Source: Halichondria panicea
Lineage: Eukaryota; Porifera; Demospongiae; Suberitida; Halichondriidae
Length of the DNA: 64,000 nucleotides
Reading direction: 5' to 3'
Assembly: GCF_963675165.1 (NCBI RefSeq)
Contig: NC_087383.1
Span: 2,200,979 to 2,264,978, forward strand
Each line of letters starts with the position of its first letter. The stretch's first letter is position 1. The notes under the pieces were generated by a model that ran no database searches, was not told where the DNA came from, and worked only from the letters and a program-made list of their open reading frames with translations. This document shows, one piece after another, positions 10,751-23,750 of the stretch. A program made the position numbers and the translations under genes.

Positions 10751-11335
10751 CTGGGTAATAGATTGCATGGTGGTCATGTACACACACAGGTATACAGATA
10801 CAACCATCACAACATCGTGGTAGTGGTACAGTAGTAATAAAGGTACAGTAGACTCTCGCTATTCCGACTCTCTGAAGTACGGCCTGAAATGTGGCCAACT
10901 CGCTATTCTGTATACCTGCTGCCCCAAACTAGTAATTTTATGCATAATTATACATTTTGGGTGTGGTTTAGCAGAAAAACTGTGTGTGGGGGGAGTGGTT
11001 GGGGTGTACAATGAGAGGTAGGAAGCGGGATGCTCATGAACACTACAATGAAAGTTATAAAAAGGTAAACCGTTTTGTGAGCAAACACAGCTGTGGGATT
11101 ACATTGTAATAGAGAGGAAATGATTCATTTATTATCCTCGAGACAAAACCGCAAAATTAGTCATTAATATTCGAGGTAGGTTGATTTTAAGCCGCGGCTA
11201 TTTTCTGAAATGCAAACTACCGCGCTCTTCTGGCCAAGTTGCACTGTCCCAAGGGTGGCCGGATTAACGAGAGTCTACTGTACATGTATTAATTATACAG
11301 TATTTACCGAGTGCAAACATGTACATGCTAAACTC

Positions 11336-11486
11336 ACATCTGCCCTTGCTGTTGGCCAGTTCCAATTCTCTCACCAGCTCAGCCATGACACCTGGGTCCA
11401 TGATTTGAGACCTCTCGAGCAGCTTCTCCTCCAACTACCTCAGCAGGTCATCCTCTAGACATTGAATGGTCTCACTCTTCTCCTCA
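11336..11486 (-). pseudogene. Coiled-coil exon fragment, frameshifted copy
   Basis: This matches the exon at 6800-6949 with one extra base (TCTGCCCTTG for TCTGCCTTG) and an added in-frame change, so the reading frame no longer ends at the donor correctly. Confidence 0.45.
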
Positions 11487-13043
11487 ACCTGACAGGGGAA
11501 CATCAATAAGTTGCTGCCAGGTGGAGAATACTCGACATACAATAGTGACGTGTATGTACAGTCAACTACTGAAAATCTGGCAATGAAATTTAACGGTATT
11601 CTCCCACTTTGAGATAAAGGTCAGCTTAAAGTTGGACTGTAGTTAGGTATTAAATAGGCATCTGCTATCAGGGTTGTTGCAATAACTATTATAAAGAGAT
11701 AGTAGCGTACGTGTAATCACACAGTACACCATCAGATCGGCTATTCAGAGCATAGATCATACAGTATATACATGATCAATTGCTAAATGCTCTGAAATGC
11801 AGCTCACTAGCAAAAAAGTAATACCTAGCAAATAGTACATCTATATCCCCCCCTCCACTGATAGCATTCACTAGTCTGTTGACAGGAGGTGGGGTTATTC
11901 ACAGCATTGCAATGTTATTATGGGGCGAAATAAGACATCACTAACGTTTATTCATCCATTCAGAGCATGAACAAAGTAAGGTTGTTCCACCCCCCCCCCC
12001 CCCTCCACTGATAGCATTCACTAGTCTGTTGACAGGAGGTGGGGTTATTCACAGCATTGCAATGATATTATGGGGCGAAATAAGACATCAATAACGTTTA
12101 TTCATCCATTCAGAGCATGAACAAAGTAAGGTTGTCCACCCCCCCCTCCACTGATAGCATTCACTAGTCTGTTGACAGGAGGTGGGGTTATTCACAGCAT
12201 TGCTTATAATTATTATGGGGCGAAATAAGAAAAGCCTTTGCTGTGATCCATAACAAATGCCGAGTGCATAATGTGCCAAAAGCAAAGAATTGTAGCTACA
12301 GAAAGAGTCATATAACACAGATAGGACCAAGAGGAAGAGTACGCTACTCCAATAGACTGTACACAGGAGGCAAACTCACTATTGCATGTAACCACAGCCA
12401 CTTGAGATACAACAATAACAATAACAATGCTGATAAGAAAAAGCAATTAGTGGTAATTATCACTAACGTTTTTATTCATCCATTCATAGCATGAACAAAG
12501 TAAGGTTGTTCCACCCCCCTCTCCCCCTCTCCCAAAAAAAAACAAGCGCATGCAGCTGCATGCGAGCTAGCTAAGTTTAATAGAACAGTGTGCAATTATT
12601 CAGTTGCACTAGCTATCTAAAACTAGCTACTCAAAGCTATCTAACTAATCTAATCATCACTAACGGTTATTCATCCATTCATGTTTATTCATCCATTCAT
12701 CGCAGATTAATTTTAACAGTTTATACAACAGCTATGTGGTTGTGATGTAGGTTAGACAGAATGCTTACTACGGTTAGTGGGAGTTGCATACTCTTCCTAA
12801 TGAACTTCTCATTATAGTCGTTTTTACGCACAATTTAGTTTGCTAGACTATAATAATGCAAATGAGTCTTGTTGTGCTATTATAGAGCAGCATCAATATT
12901 CGGGCCCATCAACTATCTCGTATAGAGAGCAGATTGAGAAGTTGTCCTCCACCGACAATACTCGTTGTAAGGGCTAAACAACAAAGCTTAATACGAAAGT
13001 TTAATTAAACTGCGTTGTCCTATATATATCGATAGATCGGTTA

Positions 13044-13795
13044 GAGTAATAAAACAGTAATCTTGTACAGCTAAGGTCCTAGACTTCATCACATAATTGT
13101 TCAATGGTTTAGGTATCCTGACCATCCCTTTACATAATTATGTTCACAGTGGCTATAATTCATGATTTACTGGTTTTTAGGTACACTTTTGGTTAGAGTA
13201 ATATCTTCTGAAAATATGATAAGCTTAGCTTTAAAAGTTCTCTGGTAAGTTTACAAATAAAAGGGCTACATTTTAATACCAAGAACATCCTCTATGCTTA
13301 TTCCATTGTTCAGATATCACTGAAAAACTACATATTCTACTATTTTCTACCGTTTTGATGACATCACAAGCTGCTAACCACAAATCGATGACACTCTTAT
13401 TAACCACGTAAGTGGGCGTACAATAACTGTACACCCACTCTTAATTAAGTGTGTGGTTGATTAAAGCGGCATTGGTTTGTGGTTTGCAGCTGCTGATGTC
13501 ATCAAAACAGTAGTAGCTTATTTCAGCAAATGGAATAAGCATATAGGATGTTCTTGGTATCAAAATGTAGCCTATTTATCTGTAAACTTACTACAGAAAT
13601 TTGAAAGCTAAGCTATTAATTTTTCAGAAGTTATTACTCTAACCAAAAGTGTACCTGAAAACCAGTAAATCATGAATTATAAACACTGTGAACATTTGGA
13701 AGATCCATAAAGGGATGGTCAGGATACCTAAACCATTGAACAATTATGTGATGAAGTCTAGGACTTTAGCTGTACAAGATTATTGTTTTATTTCC
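13044..13795. repeat. Large foldback (inverted repeat of about 270-bp arms)
   Basis: The left arm, GTAATAAAACAGTAATCTTG onward, returns in reverse complement at about 13500-13795, with the central part around 13340-13490 also partly self-complementary. In the paralogous blocks at 8510-8640 and 40140-40290 only the left arm exists, followed by unrelated sequence. Subterminal motifs GAGTAATA and CTTCTGAAAA face each other. It may be a foldback transposon or an inverted duplication. Confidence 0.65.
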
Positions 13796-13799
13796 ATTA

Positions 13800-15320
13800 C
13801 CCACTATAACAATTTGTTGTTGTTCTATTAATCACCACAAACCCACCACCTTATGTTTCCATGGAAACATTTTTGAGTATGTTGTAGCTTGGTAACTCAC
13901 CTACACAATAGTATCAACACCATTTCTTAGAAATGTTCCAATCGAAAGATATTTACATTTAAGTACAGCTACTCACAAATTTGTGGTAATCTACTCTCTA
14001 TAAGCTGGATGCACTGTATATACAGGCAGATAACTATACTTGAAAGGGAACTATACTTGAGAGGGGCTTTAAGTCAGATAAGTATGGTATACTGTTGCAA
14101 TTGTTTTTTTGGGCGAAGCCACTATACCATTAAATTAAAACATTGTGGCAATACAGCAGCATAATAATACATACCTCCAATTGTGTCGATACTTTACAGT
14201 GGTCTGGTCATACAAGGGTGTCCAGTATAATGCTCTCTCCAACACATGTCACTTTCAACATCATCCTGCAATTTTTTTTCACATCAATTCTTACAACAAT
14301 AATTATAGTACCTTCAAAAAAGTACGACCACCATTTTGAAAGAACTTTAGATGTGAGAGGGAATTAGGCATATTTTTGCAAATGGCGTGGTTTCCCTCTG
14401 GGCAGTTGGCGTCTCACAACTACAATGTACATGTGAAAAGCAGTAGATCTAGTATGTATAATAATTATAAATGTACAATGTACAATATAATTTTATATTG
14501 AAACATATAGCATCAAGTATGTACAGCATATAGCTAAGTAACTAGTCTAGCTACGATACTCGAGGTGACTAGGATTGTCTCTTTGTTTGTTTTTTTGCAA
14601 AATGTATACTTGCAACGTGCAACGGTAAATTGCAACGCTTTTAATACAGTGTAAACGTACTGGCGTACTACATAAACGGAACTTATATTGACCGCTTACT
14701 GCATCTATACAATAATAGTGCAACGTACGCTATGACAAGTACAGTCGAAAACGGCAGTGGTTCTTGGTCAGACATGCATACAATGGAACTAAGCTTTATG
14801 TGTTAACGAATAGCTATAGCGCTCCGGACATTCACCGGGACCAGAGTAGTCTCACAGTAAAGAAGCCAGAACTCAAGCGTGGCTGTATAGTGCGCATTTG
14901 ATGTATCAAGCTTTAAAATGAAACTGTATTTAGCTAGCTTCAATGCATGTGTGTACAAGGTTTAATTTATACTTCTTAGCTTTTACCCAACTAAGCTTTT
15001 TACCATTTGAAAATCTGTCAAAACAAATAACTTTTTTTGCTGAGGCTATCTATCCTAGCTAGCTGTAAACGCAGTGCAATGGCATCCAAGTGAAAATACA
15101 CACACAAACAAACACACTTACTATACCGTCTTTCTTCTAATTACAGCGCCGTTAAAGATTTTCAGTGGCGCACAAATAGAACAAGAAAAAACCATAATTC
15201 CAGTTTGGCACTTATAATATTATTTAGAGTGGTGCTTAGCAACGTAGAGTACTATAGTATAGCTGATTCCACGAGGCTATCAGATAGAGTTACATGTACC
15301 TCCAATTAGATGAGACCCTC
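13800..15320. other. No gene recognised
   Basis: This AT-rich stretch has short open frames (such as 14143-14367) without recognisable motifs or splice-supported continuity. I see no RNA gene or repeat that I can name here. Confidence 0.4.
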
Positions 15321-15325
15321 TAAAT

Positions 15326-15700
15326 AATGGACACTAGACTCGCTGGCCACTCCCATCATCACTATCTTGAGGATTGGGACTGGTCAACTGCCAATCTGCG
15401 AGTTGTTCTTGTGGAATTTTAATTAGTTGCATGACATCATCTTGTGGTTTGTGCGGTTGACCAAAGTTGCGTAACTATCAAGTGAATGTGGGTTATGTCC
15501 TGTGGTTTATCTAACACAAAATAAGACCCAGCCCAACTACAACGAATTACGTGGGCGAAATATGTCACATGACATTGCTTCTGCACTGTGATTGGTCATT
15601 ACCGATTTCGGTAATGAGAACAACTCGCAGATTGGCAGTTGACCAGTCCCAATCCTCAAGATAGTGATGATGGGAGTGGCCAGCGAGTCTAAATGGACAC
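15326..15700. mobile_element. Foldback MITE with a 9-bp target duplication (Mutator-like)
   Basis: Inverted arms of about 75 bp start TAGACTCGCTGGCCACTCCC and lie at 15335-15408 and about 15618-15691. The 9 bp AATGGACAC occurs directly on both sides (15326-15334 and 15692-15700). A 9-bp duplication with long inverted arms is typical of Mutator-like elements. No coding sequence is present. Confidence 0.75.
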
Positions 15701-16098
15701 CAGGTCTTCAACATGATTTTCAACCTCCAAAAGAAGCGATCTCTGGCTTCAATAAGTTTTAAAAAGTGCCGCTTTAATTAAAGGTCTTACGGTAACCACA
15801 TTTCTTACTTGAATACGTCGGGTTCATTACTGACAGGGCAGCATTCTCAGCCTTAAACCGTGCAAAGGAACAGAAAACATGATCCACGACCTTTAATACA
15901 AGGTATTAAACGTAAACCAAGAGATGAACCAGACAATCATCTATGGCTGATAAATTAACTCACCATCTTTCCAGCCGGAGAATGCTGTAATACTTTAGCA
16001 ATGGAGCCAGGTTTTGTCTCTAGCTAGCTAGCTCTAGCTCTGTACGTACTCTGTGGGGTATGTGAAAACAATATGTCTTTGGTGGGTGTGGTGGTAAA

Positions 16099-16156
16099 TG
16101 CAAAAAGTGGGTGTATCTCAGTCTTAGATATCTGAGATACACCCACTTTTTTTGCA
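16099..16156. promoter_or_regulatory. Conserved hairpin upstream of NLR copy 2
   Basis: Same structure as at 929-985, with one extra A in the left arm. It ends 76 bp before the ATG. Confidence 0.6.
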
Positions 16157-16231
16157 AGTCATGCCAAAAACAACAAGCACCCAATATATTTCAGAGCTAG
16201 CTAGCTGCAAGGCACAGATTTATTTGCTGGA

Positions 16232-19196
16232 ATGGCCACTAAAGAGCAGAACCAAGGTATAAAGACTGTCATGTTTACTATAAAGGATAAACCCAATGAT
16301 TGCTAAAGCATAAAACTCTCATTGGTGATTGCTAACCTTGTGTGCTTGCTATCTGTTTTCAGAGCTCACAATTGACGATCTGAAGACAGAAATGAAACTG
16401 ACTGATGAGCAGCTCAATACAGCAATAAAGGAACCAGATATCTACCCGAGTTAGCAGCATGTTTCGATAACACTGATGATTATCTTGAAAAGCTGGAGCT
16501 GTCGCCTGGACAGAAAACTGACGTCAGCGAAGTGAAGGCTAAAACACGTCTAAACCGCACTCAAGCCGGAATAAAACTTGCCCTAGAATACTGGCAGAAC
16601 AAGAACCAACTACAAGCCACCTTCCAAGCTCTGCTACTCATCATACTCTCCCTGCTCAAAGGAGACGTTGCTGTTCAAGTGTGCAAGTACTTGTCTGACA
16701 AATGTGAGTCTGTTATGTGAGAGTGTGGTCATTGTGGTACCATACGTTGTGGGAGTGATTGCAACCAAATAAGGGACTTTCAACTTAATTGCTATTGTTA
16801 CACATACAATTCTCTATTAACTATCACCAGGAATGGTACTCACCTATTGTTTTGTTTCTCCAGACTCCACCACCTCGTGTCCCCCCTCCCGAGAGAGGGT
16901 CCTGATGAACCACAAGTTGTCCTCGTACAGGGACTATCTACAAAGTCTCTACAGAGCACAAGTATCCACATCAGCCACACAATGGCCTCCTGTCCCAACA
17001 AAGAAAATTTTCAAACTAGCCATGATTCAGAAAGAAGAAATACAGAGAGGAAGAATCGACGATGAATTTGTTAGGCTAACAATTAGGGGGAAAATTGATG
17101 ATATTTTACTTCAAAAAACTCCAGTTAACTTGACAAATATTTTCTCTGAGATTGGGGATAGACGAAACTTTGTGTTGATTGAAGGAGCTCCCGGCTCTGG
17201 CAAGAGCACCCTTGCTCTACACATCTGTCAGGAGTGGGCAAAGAGGAAACTGTTCCAAGAGTTTGATATTGCAATCCTCGTGAAACTGAGAGATCCACTT
17301 GTTAGAGAAGCCATTACAATTTCTGACTTACTTCCCTGCACAAACAAAGCGATGGCTAATGAAACAGAAACTGCAATTATGTCACTGTATGGCAAAGGTG
17401 TACTGTGGGTGCTGGACGGATGGGACGAACTTTCTTCTGACCTCCCTAGAGACTCAATCATCAACAAACTAATTCGACCAGACATGTCACGAGAAAGTCC
17501 GCTACACGAATCAGCTGTAATTGTAACATCTCGCCCGTCGTCTTCGGCTAAGCTCCACCCACGTGTATCGTCCAGGGTGGAGGTGTTGGGGTTCACTCCA
17601 CATGAACTACAACAGTATTTCAAGGAGTGTCTGAAAGGTGACTCACAAGCTGTGCAGACTCTACTGGAGAGAATTCGAGAGAACCCAGTGGTAGAAGGTA
17701 GCTGCTACCTCCCCCTCAATGCTTCCATTGTCGTTAATTGCTTCCTTTCTGACAACCACTCACTCCCCACATCCAACCACGGGATATTCACATCACTCGT
17801 CCAGAGCTCTCTCAAAAGATACCTCCAGGATAGGTTGGGGAAGACCACTCCAGTGGGAGACATCACATCCCCAGACTCACTGCCCTCAGAAATCAGAACA
17901 CAGACCATACAAATGTGTCAACTTGCATATCATGGGATTGAACAAAACAAAGCAACATTTACTGACGGTGATTTGGCCGCTCTTCGCATTCCGAAGGAGA
18001 TTTCAAACGTTGGATTATTACAAACTGTTCCCAGTATCATTAGCAATGGTCATCTGGTTTACTACTGCTTTCTCCATCTGTCTATTCAAGAGCTACTAGC
18101 AGCAATCCACATCTCTCTCATGTCTCCCAAGCAACAAATTTCTGTATTCCAGAAGCTGTTTGGTAGTCCTCGGTTCAGTGCAGTCTTCCAGTTTTATGCT
18201 GGCATCACCAAACTGAGAACTAGTAGACCAATCCTCAGCTTGCTACCTCGATTCTTGTGTCCAGTTCCAGCCACTGTTTTTGATCTGGTTAGAAAGATTG
18301 TCAAAACTGAGAAAGAGAAGAAGTATCGTGAGCAGCCCCTTTTGTTGTCCCTCATCAATTGTTTGTACGAAGCTGAAGACTCGCGACTGTGTGTGTTTGT
18401 GGCTAATCTTCTTAATCACAATCTAGATCTTGATTACACTACAATGAATCCCATTGACTGCCTCTCTGTTGGATATTTCGTATCAGCTTGTTCCAACACC
18501 AGTAATGGATTCACACTTAGCCTCAGCAATTGCTCTATTGATGACCAAGGCTGCAAATTTCTGGCCCGAGGACTCTGCAAGTGTCCCAACTCTAATAATG
18601 ATATTCCTACAGCAGGGATACACATTGCCGAGATTATCGAGAACACTAGTTCAATATCTAAATTGAATTTGTCTTATAATGCCATTGGTAACAATGGACT
18701 TTGCACACTCTGTGAGGCCTTGTCCACTAACACATCATTAAAGACACTGAACCTGGCTAATTGCTCACTAACAATATCAGACGACAATGGAGCTGCCCTC
18801 TATCAACTTCTAAATACAAACAATTCCCTCGAATATCTTGATTTGTCTGGTAACACAGTGACTAGCTGTCGTCACATTGCTGCTGGACTTGCAGTCAATA
18901 AGACTCTGAGAAGATTGCACTTGGATGACTGTGAACTGACTGATCAGAGTATCGAGGAGCTATCAACTGGACTGATCAACAAGATTAAAACACTGGACAT
19001 TGGGGGCATATGGGGTAATGACTCAATAACAGAAGATGGAATGAAGACGCTTGCCAGACATCTAACCACCCACTGCTCTGAACTGACACGATTGTACATA
19101 CCCGACCACCTAATATCCTGTAGCATGACAGTATTCAGGGACGCTAACAAAGAGAGGAAGAGAAATGGACTACCCGAGATTAATTATGTTTATTAA
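16232..19196 (+). pseudogene. NLR copy 2: death-fold exon frameshifted, NACHT-LRR exon intact
   Basis: The exons correspond to 16232-16256, 16363-16703 and 16864-19196. In exon 2 the sequence GAACCAGATATCTACCC has two extra bases compared with GAACCAGATCTACCC in the other copies; the frame then stops at TAG 16452-16454. The rest of exon 2 is open in the shifted frame and reads VKAKTRLNRTQAGIKLALEY, a block unlike its paralogues. Exon 3 is fully open, with GAPGSGKST, LWVLDGWDEL and LRRs, and has a three-residue insertion near the end (DIGGIWGND). The gene is either a pseudogene, makes a protein without the death fold from the ATG at 16833, or contains an assembly error. Confidence 0.8.
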
Positions 19197-19312
19197 TTGA
19201 TTGATTATTAATTGTGTATTCATTAGATTATTAATTTATAATTAATTGATTATTATTAATAATTAATGTTTAGTTATAATTATATTATGATTATTGTTGT
19301 TATTAATTAATT

Positions 19313-19318
19313 AATAAA
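19313..19318 (+). terminator. Polyadenylation signal of NLR copy 2
   Basis: AATAAA lies in the same AT-rich context as in copy 1, followed by a GT-rich tract. Confidence 0.5.
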
Positions 19319-19329
19319 TGTTAATTAAT

Positions 19330-21611
19330 TTGTTGTGTTATGCATCTAATCTCTATCATTGGTCAATATAATTATAGCACATGTACAGATGGTGACGAGT
19401 GAATTCAATGCTTCCTACTGACACGGAGAGCATGTCATGCACTAGCTGTATGTATGTAACTGAATACACTATTGTAATAATGCTATAATCTCCACCTAGC
19501 TAGCCTCCTTCACAGGCTTTCAAGAGAAGTGCGGCCTGGGCCAGGATCGAAGCTAATCTCGACATGATTTACTTTTGACAACAATTATATTATTACTAGG
19601 ACAATTTACAAAACAGTTAGTGCACAGAAGACTAGAAGTATGTCGGCACATTACATAACAATTACCTAAAAACAAATCAGTTGGAATTGGTCAATATAGC
19701 ACAGTAATAATGATGGTTTAAATTCAATGCTCCCTACAGTGTCACAGAGAGCACATGCACTGTACGTATAAAACTGTCAATGAATGTAGTGGAAATCCAA
19801 TTTAACGCTCTGTCGATTTTTGTTTATAGGAAGATGAGCAGATTAACGTTCACTTTGGCCCTTCCAAACATCTTCATGATTGCTAGGCCCTCGTATTGCA
19901 GCTGAAGGAGGTCCTGTGTGGGGAGAAGAGAGGGCAGTGAAACACTTCAACTAGTATAAGACAAAGAATGCATGTATTTGTAAGACAAATGAATACATGT
20001 ACTTACATACACCGTACAAGCATACCAACACTATACCTGACACAAGGCAGTAAACTTCTTGAACACTTTACGTACCTACTAAATTACACCACACCACTTT
20101 TTGTAGCTGGGTAGGTAATGGTCGTAAATATTGTGAGTGAAAATGTGCATGCTGTTTTGGTGAGGAAAAGTGATGACCTTTTCTGAGGTAAAAAATTCAC
20201 CACTGTACAAAAGTTCCAATAGTAGAAAAGCAGCTGACCTTTAATTGCAAGTTGGCCTGACCACTTTAAAGTTGCTTGCTACGCCCCTGCATGAAGATTG
20301 GGGCATAAAAATAAGTTAATAGCCTCACACTGGAGGAATTGTTAAAGTCTAGATTAGTAGTATAGTCTGAGCTTCAGTCAAACAGTGGACAAAGTACGTA
20401 CCAGAGCAATTAATGGCACATGTGATGATTATCATGTTGTTTAATAGAAGTATGCTAGTATAACGGCTACTCAAGTATACGGAGACTCACAGAGTGGGTG
20501 GAGCATATCTCCATGGACGCTGATGTATGGATGATTGGCTTGGTCACGTCAGAGTACGCGTCGATACCCAGCTATCTGTCCGGGGGGTCCACAGTCGATG
20601 CTCGCTGGAAGAACCCTCTGTGGGGGGTACAGTGAGAGTCATAATTATTATTATGATTCAGTTCCGGGAATAAATGTCATAGAAAGTCACTAATTGACTC
20701 ACATTTTTTCCAGTCGAGGTAAATGGAACACAGCTATAGGTTACGTCTCTGTGGGACATGTGAAATTGTGTATCAGGTTTTAAGCAACTAATAAGGATTA
20801 TCATCTATTAATCTTGTTGAGCGCACAGTCCATTCTACCCCCCGCCCACACACACCTGGTCAGTAGACAGCTGATTGCCTATCCACAACATCGAAGGATT
20901 TTATCGCGGCTATGTACTTCATTGTACAGCTGCAAGGGGAGTGACGTGTGATACAGTGTGATTCAATGAAAGTCAGTACAACACAGTTAGTGTATGTTTA
21001 CCAAAGAGGTACATGAGATTGTTCTGACAAATCATTCTTGTACTCTCTAATACACTAACAGGGTTTCATCTAGGATAACAAGTTGGGGGGGGGGGAGATT
21101 TGGGAGTGCGTAAGCGCAAGTGTTTGGCTATGCCCACTTAAAAAAAGTTGATTTAATACTAATGTGATGATGTCATTATTCTACAAGATTTGGGGGGGGG
21201 GGGAAGAACCACCCCCCCTACTAGATGAAACCCTGACTAACTGATACAGTATCAAAGATGCAACCTTTTACATGGCAAAATTAAAAACGGCCATTGTCAA
21301 AGTAATGTAGACGCAATCGGCATCATGTATAAATTGTGTATTTGGCCTAAGCCATATTCAGTACATACTATATAGCAGGTCATTTTCGTAGGTTATAACA
21401 TTCAAAACAAACAACGTCTACACACAGTAAGTGCAGTAGTAGTAGATCTAAGAGGTAGTCTAATGCTCAAGAATGATGGAACATCTTATATACATATAGT
21501 AGTCATCTGCAGAATTGTGTAGAGGAGATGTTTCACCATCTTTGAGCATTAGTTTACCTCTTAGATCTACTACTACTGCACTGCACTATACTGCACTTAC
21601 TGTGTATATAG
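19330..21611. repeat. Segmental repeat, first copy (partner at 50820-53096)
   Basis: The two 2.28-kb blocks are nearly identical at an offset of about 31.5 kb. Both carry an EFR3-like exon remnant (high ends 19913 and 51400, here reading MKMFGRAKVNVNLLIFL and stopping) and end in a foldback. The left third also matches 4170-5500. No intact gene is visible inside. Confidence 0.8.
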
Positions 21612-21735
21612 CTAGTAGGTATCTTCAAGACCAGCTAGCTCACTGACAGTTGACAAACTAATGCTCAAAGATGGTGGAACATCTCTACACAATTCTACTA
21701 CTACTGCATGCACTTACTGTGTATATAGTAGGTAT
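21418..21735. repeat. Foldback MITE-like repeat
   Basis: AGTAAGTGCAGTAGTAGTAG with following AGATCTAAGAGGTA pairs with TACCTCTTAGATCTACTACT further right, around a centre near 21500. A third partial arm follows at 21655-21730. The copy at 52910-53096 is cut off exactly where the 9.2-kb transposon begins. Confidence 0.65.
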
Positions 21736-21877
21736 CTTCAAGACCAGCTAGCTCACTGATAGTTGACAAACACTCTCTGGGACAAAAACCATTGTGTAGC
21801 TCTTACTTCAATATTTTACAAACTTCCTTTATTTAGAATAATAGCGCATGCATTGCAGAATGCAGAGGCTGCAAAAT

Positions 21878-23353
21878 ATGGTGGGCCGTTTGTTTCAAAA
21901 TTCAAATGTTACATTTTCATTCAAATCACAATACATTCATTCAAGATGTGCAATTTTCATTCAAGAGCATTCAAGATTATTCATTCAAGATTCAAGATTT
22001 TGATGGATGCATAAACATGCATAATTTCAGATGACTTTAGCCACACTTTGTGGTTTTATTGCATGGTGTAGTTGTTTTAATTAACAGGAAATGGGGTTCA
22101 CAATAATCAACTCGCTCCCTCAGTAGTGGTAAGGTGATTCCCAAACCAGAAACATGACATTGATTGACGAAAATTAACAAGAGGTCAGGGGTTCGTTGCC
22201 GACCTTCGAGTTTTGAGCATTAAGCAAAGGACATCTTATAAATGTTGTGTTTTAATGACTGTATATGCATGCATGGCATGCATATCTTGAATAATTATTG
22301 TCGACTTGAATGCATTAAAATCTTGAATGACAATTGCATGGTCTTGAATGGTCAGTGGATCTTTGGATCAATTTAAATTTATTTTGGGCAGAATTTCAAA
22401 TCGATAGAAATTTATGTATTTTTTGATTTTGAATATTTTGAAACTGCAAGAGTACATGCAAATGAGTGCATTCTATTTTCAATTCTTGAGGAAGAACTGG
22501 TTCTGAGTTTCGTGCAGAAAAAAGCAGTTTCATATTTTGCACCCACAGGGGTTAGCTTATAATGACCTTTGTACTCTAAGAAGCTGTGCACTTTATAGTC
22601 TGTTATAAAATCAGTATTATGTGCACCTAGCTTGTATGCGTACAGGTTATGTTAACAGTTGTATCCCACCCTGATTGACAATGACAATTACACCCCCTGT
22701 CTGTATAGGTGTTCCAAGTACCATGGCCAATAGATGAGTGTTCCCAGCATACAGACGGTACTATACATATAATCATACAGTTGTTCGATTGCACACACAC
22801 ACACACAATAATATCATAATTTAATTGATCCTTCAACATTGAAATGTTTAATAATATTAATTATGTACAGTTAAGGAAGTACATTATTATATTATACATA
22901 GCAGAGTCGTGCAGTTGGCTAGCCTCGAGGAGGTGATTGGGATACAAGGCTAGCAGTTGGCAAGGTTATATTCTGGCTATATTTAGCATTGCATTGGAGC
23001 ATGGCTTCTCAAGAGTACAAAGGTCATTTTAAGCAAACCCTGTGGATGCTATAAGCGCTAGTGATGGTCAAAAATTGAAAATGCTTTTTCTGCACGAAAC
23101 TCGGACCAATTCTTCCTCAAGAAATTAAAAGTAGAATGCACTCATTTGCATGTACTCTTGCAGTTTCAAAATATTCAAAATCAAAAAATATATAAATTTC
23201 TATCGATTTGAAATTCTGCCCAAAACAAATTTAAATTGATCCAAAGATCCACTGACCTTAAATGAATACTGTATATGCATCTTGAATGAATGTATTGTAA
23301 TCTGAATGAAAATATAACATTAATTTTGAATTTTGAAACAAACGGCCCACCAT
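21878..23353. mobile_element. Non-autonomous TIR transposon of about 1.5 kb
   Basis: The ends ATGGTGGGCCGTTTGTTTCA and its reverse complement face each other. Homology continues inward for several hundred bases: for example ATTTCAAATCGATAGAAATT at about 22395 is inverted at about 23195. The left arm carries extra sequence (22030-22300). The interior has no meaningful ORF. I see no clear target duplication. Confidence 0.65.
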
Positions 23354-23639
23354 ACACCATAGCAAAAACACATTGATTTTACAATGTAAAAGGGTGGGCC
23401 AGCTCAGCACAATTCAAATAGCAATCAAAATTCCAGGCTCTTAAACGAATAGGACTATTATATCATTCAATGACAATTTAGAGAAAAGTAGCGAAGTACA
23501 TAGTATGTTAGAACATTAGGTCGTTAATTAATCAATTGCAACGTGTCAATAGTACATGCAGATGATATAAATAATTGAAGAATGCTCACATGCAATTGTC
23601 AATGAATACATGCAATTTGCTAATGAAATCCAATTTAAC

Positions 23640-23750
23640 ACTCTGAGGATTTTAAAAGTTCATGAGGAAGATGAGCAGATTAACATTCACTTTGGCCCTC
23701 CCAAACATCTTCATGATTGCCAGGCCCTCGTATTGCAGCTGAAGGAGGTC
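23640..23750 (-). pseudogene. EFR3-like exon remnant, another copy
   Basis: The minus strand reads DLLQLQYEGLAIMKMFGRAK then VNVNLLIFLM after a CCCCACACAG acceptor. It is followed leftward by the TIR transposon rather than by further exons. Confidence 0.35.

Larger units (their letters stand above)
6110..13190. repeat. Direct tandem duplication of about 2.5 kb (6110-8640 and about 10655-13190)
   Basis: The segments match almost base for base at an offset of about 4.54 kb, including the 147-bp minisatellite, the kinesin-type exons and the palindrome GCATGCAGCTGCATGC. The spacer (8645-10650) is itself repeated at 40280-42290. Confidence 0.8.
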
